From Siderastrea radians (Eukaryota; Cnidaria; Anthozoa; Scleractinia; Rhizangiidae): DNA of 64,000 bases. A program made the translations under genes and the position numbers. The DNA is taken from positions 12,020,501-12,084,500 of the forward strand of contig OZ024895.1 in assembly GCA_964017195.1 (NCBI GenBank). Reading direction: 5' to 3'. Below the pieces are notes generated by a model. The model was not told the origin of the DNA and did not search any database. It was given only the letters and a program-made list of their open reading frames with translations. This document shows positions 17,901 to 32,900 of the stretch, one piece after another. How positions within the stretch are numbered: the first letter of the stretch is position 1; the number at the start of each line of letters is the position of its first letter.

Positions 17901-20900
17901 TAGAGTTACTTGCCAAATCAAATCCACATATAATGTGTATTTTTCTACCGGGAGATTTGCTCATGAGCCTGGGTATACTGTGGTCAAAGAGATTACTGGC
18001 CGTGAAGTGGACAACAAAAATAAGCCGGACTAAGGGGAAATTTAAGGTTATCCCAAACGGGTTAAGCAGCTTATTAAAGTCTTAGTTCAAACTTTTTTTT
18101 TCTGACAAAGACATATCTGGGAGAGAAATTTCTTTTCTAATTTAAAAAAAAATGTTAGATATAAACGAACAAATTCAATAATTCAATTTGTGATCATTCA
18201 GCCACCGGCGCCACGCATACTGTAAATCTCAAAGTCGATCGTTATAATAGCTAACGGCCAACAAAGCTAGAAAACAAAAACAAAAAAAAAACATCACAAG
18301 GTGTAGTTGGTTAGAATGACCTGGCGAATTTCAGAAAACTGGAAGAGGGGAGTTTAATGGGTTTTTCTGTCATTCTCTCTGGTGTAAATAGGAGCCTGCA
18401 TGAAAGGCATTATTTAAAAACGCCTGTTCTGCAGGCTGTCGTAGGTGTGAACTGCGAAGGCTGTTAGCTACGTTTAGAGGAAAAACAAAGACATGTGATG
18501 GTAAAGAAAAAAAATAACGAGGCGATAGCGTTTTTTACGTTAATCTTGAAGAACATGTAATGTTGTCAGAGAAGACTCTGACCTATTACAGTAAGTGTCC
18601 CCTCTGATCTAGGCGTTATTCAAAAGACCAACACTGAAACTCTAAGACTAATTATTTACGTCCCTCGTTATTCTAGGGCGAAAGGTTGAGCTCGTTGCCG
18701 TATCTAGGCCTTTTCGCTCCCCGTTTATGCGCTGCATTCGGGCTCTAGTAGTCGCGAGTAATTTAGCCTGATTAATGTTTTACGCGTTTTTCAGGCGACA
18801 CTCGCCTGAAACCTACAATTTAATCCTGTTCTGCAGACTTCGGCGTCTTTTTTCAGAGGGAGGTATTCGATTTATGTTATCAGCATTAGCGATCTTAAGT
18901 ACCCGATGCGGTGTACTGAATTAAGAACTGCAAGACAAAAAAAGAAAGAGAAACGTACGATGCTGGAAAAAGCGGTGACTAATCGCTGGAGCTGGTTGAC
19001 TATCGTGAAAGGGGGCTTAGCAAGCGCGCGTGCTTCTTACGGTACTCGCTGGTGACACATAACTCATGGCAAATTGAACTGAACGTTACCAATTTTGTTT
19101 CATCAGTCATTGTATTTTTATTTAAACTAACGTTTAAAGGAAAGACAGATAGGTCAGTGGCCTTAATATGTCTCTCCCGATATGTTGTTCTCAACAGTAC
19201 ACTTAAAATTTGACTTGAATAAACTCCCTGACATTTTCCGGATTTTTCCTCAACTCGACTTGCTTTTATCGTCTAAAGGATCTTAATGGGGGAGAGAGGC
19301 TGTGAAGAAACGTAATTTAAAACAATTAATAACGGAAGTCAGTTCTTTCAGCTATCCTTCTCCTTAATTGGTCTGCGTACATGTTCCTGAACGTATGACG
19401 AAAATAATCCAAAATAAGCAGTGTTTGAACAGTTGTAGCAGGAAACGGTTTCCTTTGAGATTTAAGCTGCTGATTTGGGACTGTTTGTAGACTAATAATT
19501 ATTCGTTCCCTTGACAGTTATCGTAAGTTTGACGATTCAGTTTGTAGGTCTTTTTGACCACAGGGAACCCAGGCTAGCGAAAAGGGAGCGAAAATAACAA
19601 GGATATGTGGCTTGTAAACTTTAACAGCTGTTTGTTGTCATTTTCTGTCGTTCGCTGACAAGGCCAGTTAAAAAGGCCCATCTGGATCCTTTTCAGTGTG
19701 CCACTAAGTGGTCTGTTCATAAGCGTGGGAGTCCTCTGACCACGAATGAAAATTGATTTGAGTGCTGTGTCCCTCCGGATACCCGGATCGCGTGGCACCC
19801 CTTCTAAATTTGTTTTATATGCTCTTAAGGACATTTATGCCAAATTTGGTGCTTTCACGCGATTTTTCACGATTTTCGTAATTTTCGACGCTGACTGACC
19901 GGACCATTTATAGCTTTTCAACTACTAACCTACCTATTATTTAATAAGAGTTAATCGACGATTTAATATCTATTGCTAAGAATTATTTTTCAAGCCAGTT
20001 AAGAAGAAACTTTGAATTAAATACTGTTGGAGTCATGAGTTGAAGCATCGCAGTAACTGAATAGCTACAGTACGTCTTGTATTCAGCAGAAAAGCACATG
20101 TAAAAACTTTAAATGAGATTTTACGATGCTGAGGAATTACAAAACTTACTGATATCATCCCATAATGGCAAAAAAACGTACCTTTTGTTCCCTGCAGTCC
20201 CTAGTAAAGGAGATAAAATTCATCGATCAGTAAAGTAGGAATAAAGATTTGAAAAGCCTTCAAAATAAACTTAACTCACCTTTCTTGTGCAGCCAAATGA
20301 TGTATATAGTGAGAAGAATGATGATAGCCACAAGAACTCCAATGATCGATCCGAATATCGCAAAATAACAGGAGCATGTGCATTCTGTAAAGAAAAGTGA
20401 GAACGACCATTTGATATAACATACCTCAAGGGAGCCTTGCACATTGGTAACAGATTTTTCTTCTTTCTCCTGTTAGGAGAACTCGGATTTCTTTCTTTTT
20501 ATTCTTGGAGAATACCTGTGTCACTCACTGATTTCACAGTTTTTAGCTTTGCTGTGATAGTTGTTCACATAAGGAAAACACTGCTGTTCACATAAGGAAA
20601 ACACCGAACTACGTTCAGTGAGATTATTTAAGAAATACACTGTTATCAAGCACACTTAGTTTAGTTTTATTTTAACACAATTCAAGCAATTAGAACCTGT
20701 TCAAAAATTTAAGAAAGCAATACCTTGTGTGCTTCCGGCGGTGGTGGTTGACAAAGAAGTGGTAAGCGATGGAGATGCGGTGGGCGAAGGAGAAATTTGC
20801 TTTATGGACTCAGGATCAACGATAAAACCGCTGAAGTTGGTTTGTTGTGCAGCAGTCTTCAAAGCAGATATCGTGTCGTTTACACTCACGCTTTGATTGA

Positions 20901-23900
20901 ACCGCAGCACAAGATCAACGATAACACTGCCACACCTTAAAACGCCAACGAGAAGTGTCACGAATTGCACATTTTAGTTTAGTTAGATAAGTCTAGATAC
21001 GTCTACAGGCTAAACTGATATCACAAAGATTTCCTTACTGGGTATTTTGCAACCAGTTATTGAATATTTCAAAGTTCTGTTATTATCTATTTATTTCTGT
21101 TTGTTCTTGTTGATTTAGGTCTTTGATCCCAGAATAGTCACTGAATCTGCATTTTCAAAGAAAGCTCAAATATGAATATATTAATTTGGATTTATCAACT
21201 GAGTTGTTAAAGTAAATTGGCCACCGTACGGAAATTGAAAGCTGACGATTTGAGCGTTAGCACTTCGTCGGAACCAACACAGGTGACCAATTTACCTACT
21301 TCCTGTTGACCTGACTAATGCTCCTTTGCAAGGAAGATATCCCAGGACATCAACTAAAAATAAATCGATGACAAGAAAGCAACAATATTTATTTATAAAA
21401 TAAATCAAGTAGTTAGTTCTAAAGAAACTGTGGTGCTGCGTCGGTGAGAAAGTGAAACAGAAGTTTGGATTTATCAACTGAGTTGAAAAGAACATCATCG
21501 GAATAACTCTGAATTGAAACAAAAATTAATATTGAATATTTCAAAGTTATGTTATGCACATCATACATTTATTTCTGTCTCTTCGTATTGGTTCGGGTCT
21601 TTGATCACAGAAATCTCAATCAAACTGCATTTTCAAAGAAAGCGCACACAGATATATCTTATCAGATGTTTCAGTGTGAAGTATCACCGTATATTTTGAC
21701 GAATTGTCCTTTTTTTAAGTAACTTGAAAAAAAACTACACGTGTAATGGGATGAGTGCGCGGTACTGTACAATAACCAACTGTACAATATCGAGGGATAT
21801 TTGTACTCGTTTCGCGCGCTTTCTGTAGAATAACTAAAACAGTTGAATAATAAATGATTATATTGCTTGCTTGTTATCGATTTATTTTCAATTGTTTTTC
21901 TGGAAATTCTTTCGTAGAAAACACCATCGACTCAGCTCAACTACTCATTACTCAGGTGAAAAAAATGCAGGGTTTACAACCCGCTCAGCGGTACATAAAT
22001 ATTTCCCTAATAACAGAGACAACATTTTAATATTTTTTCGGCAATTATTTTCAAAAGTGGCATCTCAGAAACATTTCAATAGCAATAACTTGTGAAGGCT
22101 TTTAGGAAGCCAAGTTTAGTCTTGTCGGTTTAAATTTAACAGGTCACCTTAAAAAAAAAGATATTTAATTTTTTCGTACATTAACAACATAATAACGACT
22201 GTGTCGACTGTTATGCGAAATAAGGGCTGACAACAACATATTTTTTGCGCCTCCTAAAATGCAGACGTTACCATTTCCAAAGTGTGAGGTCATACCTCTT
22301 TCTTTCGATTTCTGCGCCCTGGATGCCCAAAGGTTGAAGCTGTTTAGCAATCTAAAAATAAAATAAAAATTAATAACTGATCGAAAGCCATATACTTTCT
22401 GCATAGAAAGAATAACCAACTGGAATATAGGAGGCATGCGGAAAACGTCAAGGCTTACCCATGGTCTAAAAAAAAATAGAAAAAAAGCAATGCCATGGGA
22501 TGCCCGGACTTACACGATCAGGAAATTTCGCCATTACCAGGTGACTCACTCATTCACGATACCAATTAGAAATTCCGGTTGAGGTCCAAATATATTCGGT
22601 CTGCCCACCGGGCTGACATTTTGTTGCGATTACATGGCGAATTTCAGCCCGGGTGCAATTCTTAAAATATGGGCCAGGGAAATTTGCAGGAAAGCGTTTT
22701 CATTCACAACCCAAGCGGTGCGCATGCCCAAGTTCATATTTCAGCCCGAGCAGAAATTTAAATGTGATTACACGAGGTTTCTCAACACGTACTCAAATGT
22801 CGTTGCTATTAGACAAATGCAGTCAGGAGCCCCTCAATGTCTTCTTAATGGTATTTTCCGAAAATGTTCAAACCCTGGAAGAAATTGTTAACGAATTCCT
22901 TATTCTCAGCAATTATAAGCTATCAATCTTTGTTTTTTAACAATCAGTAGAGAGTGGCAGGTTTATTACTAATTGCATACCTCAGAAAGGAACTCGTTTT
23001 CTGAAAAATCGTTGCAGTTTTTGTTTGTGACGGTTAATGATACCTTGAGAGTACTCATGGTTTCTACAAAAAAGAAGGAAATTGTTAACAGAGTTCGCTT
23101 ACTAGATCATTCAACTACACTTTGAGAAAGTCAAACAATTAGTTTAAAGGCCACTGGTCATGTTCCTCTCTGCGAGTACGAAGAAACCGCACAACGCATC
23201 CACGGTGCACAAGACGGGATAAGTCGCAAGGACAGGTCCTCTGTCGTGTTACATGAGGGGACTGGTCGGGCGCCCAGTCCTGATTTGGCTTATGATTGTT
23301 TTGTTTTGTTTTTTTACTCGCAGGGACTAGTCGCACGTAGTACAGTACTCACTGGACATCTTGTGTCATTTTCAAAATATACTAGAAGTAATTTTTTATC
23401 TAGTAAAAACCGTGTAAATGATTTAATTCCAAAATGGTTTTCTCATAAAGTTTATTATATACACGAGGAAGGGACAAGTCTGAATTAATAGGGAATGTCA
23501 AAGGGACTTAATACTTGTTCCACGACTAATGTCTAGATGAAAAAGAGCCGCTCACAAGTAGGGTCTAGGTCCCACGGGACCCACTACCGGGGACTAGTCC
23601 ATCCTTATGTGCTACCAATAGTTAGATACTGCCTAAGAACTCTAAAAACAACTTACCAACCAAAAGATAAAGACTGACACTAACTGTCCCCAAGGAGTTA
23701 TTTGCAGAACATGTGTACCATCCACTGTTATTAGACATAGCTTTTGAAAATTTCAATTTTTTTCCTCTGGACAGCATGGTACCACAGAGCTCGCTTCCTT
23801 TGTGCCATATAATATTAGGGTTAGGATTTCCACCAGTGGGACAAGAAAGCGAATCAGAGCTTCCTTCGGACATCCGAATAGTACGACAATTTTCTGTAGC

Positions 23901-26900
23901 TGTAGGAGGATCTAAATAAAGTAATAATAATAAGTAAAGAGAGAAGACTTGTGAAAAAAGGATTTCGCATAGAGAACATCGCAATAGTTGAAGGAAACAT
24001 TTTGTGCTAAAAACGTTTTAGGTCACCATGTCTAAAGTCAAGACCCACATCAAAGTCCCGGCATATGCGTGCGACAAATGATAAGAAATTAAAGTTACCC
24101 TTTCAAATTACGATTTATAACCACATCTTTGAATAAAAACTCTGTTGCTTCTGATTGGATTCAAATCTTTACGTCCAGAAATTCAATCAAGGAATGTTAT
24201 AGTCATGAAAAGTTAAGGTTTAAAACCACTGCAAAAAACCGTGTGCGATCCACTTTGCTCAACGTCGGATCGAAAAAAGATCGTGATCAGCAGTGAACAT
24301 TGATAAACATATAAATGATTGTCAAAAAAAAGACTATTGCAGGGACTGATCAAACAACGTGAAAAGACTTAAGTTCTGATATTTGGACTGGCCAATACCA
24401 ATCTTCGTCATTTTCATTAAGACAAATCACGAATTTTCAAAGATATGTATGTTGTGAAACAATAAGTGGAAGTTACATATAATAGCGGAGCTCGCGGAGC
24501 ACCATGGGTAAACAAATCTGGTAGCCTATCGAGCCGAGAAATTTTGGTTGTGACGTCAGCGAACGTGCCCCACGCGTACAGACTCTGGGGGAGGGGAGAG
24601 GAGCCCCAAGGCTACCCGACGCGGGGTGGAGAATGCCATCTTTTCTTGGCGGGAAATCCCCCGGTGCTTTTTCTGGCAAGCGGCGCTTTTCTTGGCGGGA
24701 AATCGCGTGACCATCGTCGCTTTTGAAAAAGAGGTTCCTTTAAAAAGCTTAAGCTTATTTAGCAATGATTGTTCGACAGTACTGAAGTTTTAAACTTGAG
24801 AAAAAAGATCTAACATCTACAAATGGAAAGAAAAAGTTCAAAAGAATACTGGTAGTAAGTGAAAAGTTCAAGCAACGAAAGCTGCCCTCAAAGGACTTCA
24901 CCTTTGTTTTTTCACGGTGGAGAGCTTGTCCTGTTCTGAAACACAACCGAGTAGGTGAAGTTTTTAAAGGGTTTAAGGTACATGATTTTGAGTATTACGG
25001 TCAACCAAATTACGTTTTGAAATGGAAATTTAATTTATGTCATTAGAAATGTATCATTTACTTTTTATTCATGTCGGAGTTGACTTAAGAAAAAAAATTA
25101 TTAGAAAACGCGTTCAGACATAAGACAGCTGTAGCCTTGAATGTTTTGCCATCACGATGCAGGAAGTGTAGACTTACGGGTTTTCGAATAAACGTTTTCA
25201 AAAATGATTTCTCTGTCCATCATTTTGTGTTTGTTATTCACATCCGTAGGTCAAAACACGGTCGTAACACAACAGCACAAGCATCACTTCAGTGAGATGT
25301 CACCTCTGCTTGCAATTGTCGATTTTCGTGTCCTAGAAGTTTTTAATATTCATGCATGTTTGGTGATTGTTTGTTTTCAATCTCGATGGTCTCTAATGGG
25401 AGAACGAAATATTAAAGTTATTTAAGTAACTATAAGCGAAGCAGTTTCGGTTTAAAGCTATTTTATCCGATGAGCTTCCAAAAACAGTTCTGTGTGTTCT
25501 CTCAAAGTGCCCGAATTTCTTCGTGGGTAATCTCAGTAAAATGCCAGTATATATTTTGACTAGACTAATAGTGGCAGTTCGTGTTATTTGTTAACATCCG
25601 AACACTATGAAAACCCAAAAAGATGACCCATTTACTTCAGAGTAATATTTTGTTGTAAATGAGCGCCGTTTGAAGTTCATTCAAGCAAACAGCCAATAAT
25701 CCAAGGAGATTTGACAAGCCTTGACAGTTAAATGACAGGAAAGAAAGACGGCTCCCGAGTAAAATATGTGTTAATTAGTTTGATGGCCGAAAAATATTAA
25801 ATCAAGCGGTGCTCAGCCTCTAGAATGACCCTTCGAGCTCGGATTCACAGAACAGATCCCCAAAATATTGGAGGATAATTCGGAACACTTTCGGGCTTTT
25901 TGAGAAAGACTTTTTGTTAGACTGAACAAGCCAAAAAAACCCCGAAATATACTTGGGGCCGAAACGGTTCAGGACTATTCTTGAGAAACGAGCTGGCCAG
26001 CTTATTCCTTGGGAGCTCCGCTTTTAGCCAGCTGGCTAAATTTATATATTATGACGTGGTATGGATAGATAACAGAAAAAAAAAACAAATAAACATATAT
26101 CTGCTAGATATAGTTATATATTACACTTCATCACGTTTGTTGATGTCTCGAGGCTAAAGGGTCTTCGCTTAAATTGTGAATAATGTGTGCTTCACGTGCC
26201 TTCCTGAAAGAGTCACGTCCATTTTTAAGTTTTGAATGAAGCTTAAAGCTTAAAACTATAGTCAAGTACATCAACAAATGACAGAATGCTTGTAGGTACT
26301 ACGAAGGGTACTATATAATCTTTACTGTGCCTTTCAATACCACGATCTTATCAAAGAATCGAAAAACTAGATCAAGGAACATCAATATGCTGCAAAGTGG
26401 ATAAGTATGGTGTCATCGAGAGAAGAAAAAAACAGATTTAAAATTGTTACGTACAGGGAAATATAACTTAACGAAAGAGATACACACCAGGGCAAAAATA
26501 TATACTAACAGTGTACTGTCACAGTGATTGTTTCTGTGGGACCATCACCATAATCATTGAATGGAGTGCAGCTGTAAGTCACCTGCTTTATTTTGTCATT
26601 GACCGAGGTTGTGTAAACTGCCAAATTACTACCAGCTGAGGTAGTAAACAAACTCTGCTGCTCTCTGAAGAATCGATACTTTGCAGGTGGGTTGGCCTGT
26701 GCACTGCATGTGAGGTTGAAGCTTGTATTTATGACGACTGTTTGGTTAGTCAAACTAGGTGTAACCAGATGTGTATTGATAGGACGATAGTCTGCAACAA
26801 AAGAAATATTGAGTTGGTGTTTGGTGTCCAATTGAAAGTTTAAATGTATCTTCGCTGTCATTGGCCACTGTGGATTCAACTAACATTTTCATCCGCCACG

Positions 26901-29900
26901 TTACTTATATGTACCTAGCTTTCGCTGTTATATAGCGTGAATTGCATCCAGAATAGGTGAATTACTTTTTCGCTTACAATTAACAATTATTCCACGCAAT
27001 CCCATAGGTGAACTCAGGAGTTCAGATACGAGGACGAGGTAAAATAGGATAAGAGAGGAAAAAGAAGAAAGGACTTTTCAGTCTCATGTGTGTTAAAAGC
27101 AATGTCAGTATTTTACGTGCACTTTCACACAATGAATCGGGCAGGCCCTATTTATAACTTTAACCCTATTCAGACCGGGCTTTTTTCGACCTTCTGGGAC
27201 CGGGGGGCTTCAGAAGCCCCCCCCCCCACCCCTATGTATCTTACGCTATGGCCACCAAATTTGCACAGTATATAGTGTACGCGCTAATTCTAATCACTAC
27301 AAATACTGTGATGTCACTGTGACTTGATATGGCGTCATTTGACGTCATTTGTTTCTCGATTTTTCACTTAGAAGCTCTAAAGCAATAAATTTATTGAATA
27401 CTGTACCTGAAGGAGTAAAAATACGTTTGTTGGGTATAAAGGGCCTCTATAATATATTTTCTGAACACATATTTTTGGAAGACATGAAATTATGCACATC
27501 AGTCAGTAACTCTACCTTACCAACAGAATTACCAACAGAATACTCACACAACACAGTAATCACGGCTGTAGCTTCATCTGATCCAAGATTGTTTTGCACT
27601 TTACATTTGTACACAGCGCCATTATCTCCTCTCGTCAGGTTTGTCAAAGTTAGAGTCTCAGATGAAGAAAGTGCAATGTTGTTTCCTTGTTTAGTCCAAG
27701 TAATGTTAGGTTGTGGATTACCAGTGGCATTACAGAACAGGGTGACTACGTTTCCCTCGACAATTTGTTGAGACAATGGAGCGGTCGCTATCTCCGGTGG
27801 GTCTACCAGGAAAAGAAAATTCAAATTAAAAGCAGCAATGTTGGCTAAGCACTGTTCTCAGCAAACATTATTCACTCCGATTAAAGTGACTCAACCTACC
27901 ATGCTAGTTCAAGGTTATAGGGTCCGCAATTTATACCTAAATCCAAAAGGACTGATAACAATCCCGACACAACCATCGACCTACTTTTGGGTTTACAAAA
28001 AATCTTGACATGTAACAAAATAGTGTCAATCGTCACCTGGTGAGGATGGTTAATTGTTAAGTGTTATTGCGTCATAAGCATTATATTATCTTTGTACAAG
28101 TAACGCGTGAATCAGTCATAATCTCTTGTAATCGCGGTCAAGCAAATTTCGTTCATCGACCAAGCTCCTTTTTCTCATGGCTCAAGCAGATCCCTCAGCT
28201 TCAACAAATACTCCGCCAAGGCGCTCTACCAGACAGCCGAAACCCGGTTAGGAGGGATCCTAACTTTATTTATACCGATTTCCAACGCCATCTAGCAAGC
28301 TTAGACGACGAAAGTGATTTTCCAGCCTCTCTGTTTCCCGAGTCCGATGTCTCAGGGAGAAAATGCACCAAAAAGACAACGAAGCGTCCGACTTCTAAGC
28401 AAAGCCACCAGCTTCTAGACCCCGACTTTCTGTATACAGATCTCGAAAGTCAGCTCAATGATTTACGTCTCTCCAATCTCGAACAAGAGGCGTCTCCTTC
28501 GTCGCATCTTCAACAAGCTCAGCGAGCTGATAATCCTCCCCCATCAAGCAACGTTCCAAAGACCAATTTATCTCCACAAGCCTCCCCTGAACGCGAACTT
28601 AATCATGAGATTCGCCTGGTCCAGCTCCAGAAAGAGAAGCTCGCGCTGGAGTTGGAAGTTTTGCGTTTGCGCCACGCCCCCAGGGCTGCCCTTGATGGCC
28701 AGGCGGACGAAACTCCTACTTCATCTGCGACTGTTGATAAAACGAAGAAGAAGCGCGCTATCGACTGGCCACACGAGTTTGCTCCAGGTTTAGCGGGATT
28801 CCACATGATTCCTATTTAGACGAACATTACAAGCTCCGACTTCCTGGCATTGATCGGCTTTGTCAATTCATCTTACAACACGGCAGGGGTTGTTTATTGT
28901 ACAAACTTGACCTTCAACGAGCTTACAGACAGCTTCCGATCGACCCTAAGGATTATTTTTACCTGGGTTTTCGACACAATAACATGCTTTACTTTGACAC
29001 ACGCTGTCCTTTTGGACTAAGGACTTCCGCGATGATTTGTCAGAGAACAACTAAAGCAGTGGTTCATTGTTTCACTAAATCTGGTTTTTCCGCCGATGTT
29101 TATCTCGATGACTTCTATGGCGCGGACGTTCCAGCTAGGGCTCCACAAGCCTTCCAGAGCTTAAAGGAACTGTTACACGAACTCGGCCTTCAAACTTCAC
29201 CTGACAAAGATTGTCCGCCTTCTACCAACATGGTTTGTCTCGGAGTAGAGGTTGATTCAGAACATTTTACATTCTCTGTTACTGAAGATCGAGTTCAGGA
29301 TCTTCTTACTGAACTGTCTTCTTGGTCTTCGCGAGAATTTTACACTTTGAAGCAGTTGCAGTCTCTTCTCGGAAAACTCTCTTTCGTGGCGGCTTGTGTC
29401 AAACCAGGTCGAATTTTTATGTCGCGCTTATTGAACAGTCTCCGCGTCTTTCCGTCGAAGCGCGCAAGACTCAAGGTTTCAGCGGATATCAAAGCCGACA
29501 TCGCCTGGTGGTTGGACTTCCTACCTATTTTCAACGGCACTTCTTTTATCAAACCTCTGCATTGGAGGTTCGACGATTTGCAGTTCACCACAGATGCATC
29601 TTTGCACGCCGGCGGAGCGACCTGTTTCAATGACTGTTTTACTTGCGAGTTTTCTAAGGACATTGTACACAGCGCACAGCATATTACTGCCTTGGAACTT
29701 TATACCATTGTGGTCGCGGTCAAGTTTTGGGCTCACAAGCTTCACCAACGCAAATTTATCGTTTCTTGCGACAACGAAGCTGCTGTGACAGTGGTAAACT
29801 CTGGAAAATCGAAAGACCCTTTCATGTAACGTTGTTTACGCGAACTATGGTTTACAGCTGCTGTTTATGATTGCGAACTGACTGCTCGCCACATTCCAGG

Positions 29901-32900
29901 CGTTCATAACGTCTTGGCCGACGCGTTAAGCCGTTGGCACGCAGATTCGTCTTATCACGAGTTATTTCATTCCACAGCCGCTAGTTTAAACAGACAGTAT
30001 ATATTTAGATCTGTTCCTCGTGATTGTCTTACTTTTCAAGTTACGTAATATCTAATCTTTGTAGGTCTTGTAGGTTATGCACCGATTTTCTGCGGTATTC
30101 GCTTATATCTATATATATTTTTTCTTTTTTTTAGGTAGTCCACAAGGTCTCCAATTTTTGGATGGTTTTGCACATAGGTTAATTAGGTTAGCTCACGCTG
30201 ATTCAACTCATAAAAACATGCAGTCGCATCTTCGAGTTTTTACCGAGTTTTGTCACAATCTCGGTCTAGGCCCGTTTCCAGTACAGGCGCAAACTGTCTT
30301 ACGCTATATTGCTTTCCTTTCGGTTACAGGCCGGTCTTACGGCACCATCCAAAACCATATTTCTAGTATTAAGCATTTTCATCGTTTGTTCGGTTTTCCC
30401 CCCGGGTGGGACAATTTGTATTCTTTTCAGCTAGTGTTACGTGGGTGTAAACGTTTTTTGGGGGCGGCTCCAGCGCGCAAACTGCCCATTACGCCTACTT
30501 TACTTTTGCGTATGGTTTCTTTGTTTGACATCAGTAAGTCAATTCAAGCGGCTATTCGAGCTTTGTTTTTAGTAGCATTCTTTTCTTTTTTGCGTAAGTC
30601 TAATTTAGTTATTCAATCGGATCGTGTTATTTCTCCTAAAGTACCGCGGCGCTCTGATTTACATGTGTCGCAGTACGGGGCTTTTCTCAATATTCGCGCG
30701 ACTGTACGCGCTAATTCTAATCACTACAAATACTGTGATGTCACTGTGACTTGATATGGCGTCATTTGACGTCATTTGTTTCTCGATTTTTCACTTAGAA
30801 GCCCTAAAGCAATAAATTTATTGAATACTGTACCTGAAGGAGTAAAAATACGTTTGTTGGGTATAAAGGGCCTCTATAATATATTTTCTGAACACATATT
30901 TTTGGAAGACATGAAATTATGCACATCAGTCAGTAACTCTACCTTACCAACAGAATTACCAACAGAATACTCACACAACACAGTAATCACGGCTGTAGCT
31001 TCATCTGATCCAAGATTGTTTTGCACTTTACATTTGTACACAGCGCCATTATCTCCTCTCGTCAGGTTTGTCAAAGTTAGAGTCTCAGATGAAGAAAGTG
31101 CAATGTTGTTTCCTTGTTTAGTCCAAGTAATGTTAGGTTGTGGATTACCAGTGGCATTACAGAACAGGGTGACTACGTTTCCCTCGACAATTTGTTGAGA
31201 CAATGGAGCGGTCGCTATCTCCGGTGGGTCTACCAGGAAAAGAAAATTCAAATTAAAAGCAGCAATGTTGGCTAAGCACTGTTCTCAGCAAACATTATTC
31301 ACTCCGATTAAAGTGACTCAACCTACCATGCTAGTTCAAGGTTATAGGGTCCGCAATTTATACCTAAATCCAAAAGGACTGATAACAATCCCGACACAAC
31401 CATCGACCTACTTTTGGGTTTACAAAAAATCTTGACATGTAACAAAATAGTGTCAATCGTCACCTGGTGAGGATGGTTAATTGTTAAGTGTTATTGCGTC
31501 ATAAGCATTATATTATCTTTGTACAAGTAACGCGTGAATCAGTCATAATCTCTTGTAATCGCGGTCAAGCAAATTTCGTTCATCGACCAAGCTCCTTTTT
31601 CTCATGGCTCAAGCAGATCCCTCAGCTTCAACAAATACTCCGCCAAGGCGCTCTACCAGACAGCCGAAACCCGGTTAGGAGGGATCCTAACTTTATTTAT
31701 ACCGATTTCCAACGCCATCTAGCAAGCTTAGACGACGAAAGTGATTTTCCAGCCTCTCTGTTTCCCGAGTCCGATGTCTCAGGGAGAAAATGCACCAAAA
31801 AGACAACGAAGCGTCCGACTTCTAAGCAAAGCCACCAGCTTCTAGACCCCGACTTTCTGTATACAGATCTCGAAAGTCAGCTCAATGATTTACGTCTCTC
31901 CAATCTCGAACAAGAGGCGTCTCCTTCGTCGCATCTTCAACAAGCTCAGCGAGCTGATAATCCTCCCCCATCAAGCAACGTTCCAAAGACCAATTTATCT
32001 CCACAAGCCTCCCCTGAACGCGAACTTAATCATGAGATTCGCCTGGTCCAGCTCCAGAAAGAGAAGCTCGCGCTGGAGTTGGAAGTTTTGCGTTTGCGCC
32101 ACGCCCCCAGGGCTGCCCTTGATGGCCAGGCGGACGAAACTCCTACTTCATCTGCGACTGTTGATAAAACGAAGAAGAAGCGCGCTATCGACTGGCCACA
32201 CGAGTTTGCTCCAGGTTTAGCGGGATTCCACATGATTCCTATTTAGACGAACATTACAAGCTCCGACTTCCTGGCATTGATCGGCTTTGTCAATTCATCT
32301 TACAACACGGCAGGGGTTGTTTATTGTACAAACTTGACCTTCAACGAGCTTACAGACAGCTTCCGATCGACCCTAAGGATTATTTTTACCTGGGTTTTCG
32401 ACACAATAACATGCTTTACTTTGACACACGCTGTCCTTTTGGACTAAGGACTTCCGCGATGATTTGTCAGAGAACAACTAAAGCAGTGGTTCATTGTTTC
32501 ACTAAATCTGGTTTTTCCGCCGATGTTTATCTCGATGACTTCTATGGCGCGGACGTTCCAGCTAGGGCTCCACAAGCCTTCCAGAGCTTAAAGGAACTGT
32601 TACACGAACTCGGCCTTCAAACTTCACCTGACAAAGATTGTCCGCCTTCTACCAACATGGTTTGTCTCGGAGTAGAGGTTGATTCAGAACATTTTACATG
32701 CTCTGTTACTGAAGATCGAGTTCAGGATCTTCTTACTGAACTGTCTTCTTGGTCTTCGCGAGAATTTTACACTTTGAAGCAGTTGCAGTCTCTTCTCGGA
32801 AAACTCTCTTTCGTGGCGGCTTGTGTCAAACCAGGTCGAATTTTTATGTCGCGCTTATTGAACAGTCTCCGCGTCTTTCCGTCGAAGCGCGCAAGACTCA

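Larger units (their letters stand above)
28022..30757 (+). mobile_element. DIRS-like retrotransposon copy 1, internally deleted and 3' truncated
   Basis: Gag-like, reverse transcriptase/RNase H and tyrosine-recombinase regions follow each other, the defining order of DIRS elements. It begins where the array's last unit diverges from flanking DNA. The Gag and RT regions abut with missing sequence between them, and the recombinase ends before the His-x-x-Arg and Tyr motifs. It is antisense to the RTK gene and lies in its intron. It cannot be autonomous. Confidence 0.85.

Noticed and set aside
27349..27771. 140-codon plus-strand frame repeated in each array unit
   Set aside because: It is antisense to the Ig exon, which has splice sites, cysteines and Trp; the plus frame has no domain.
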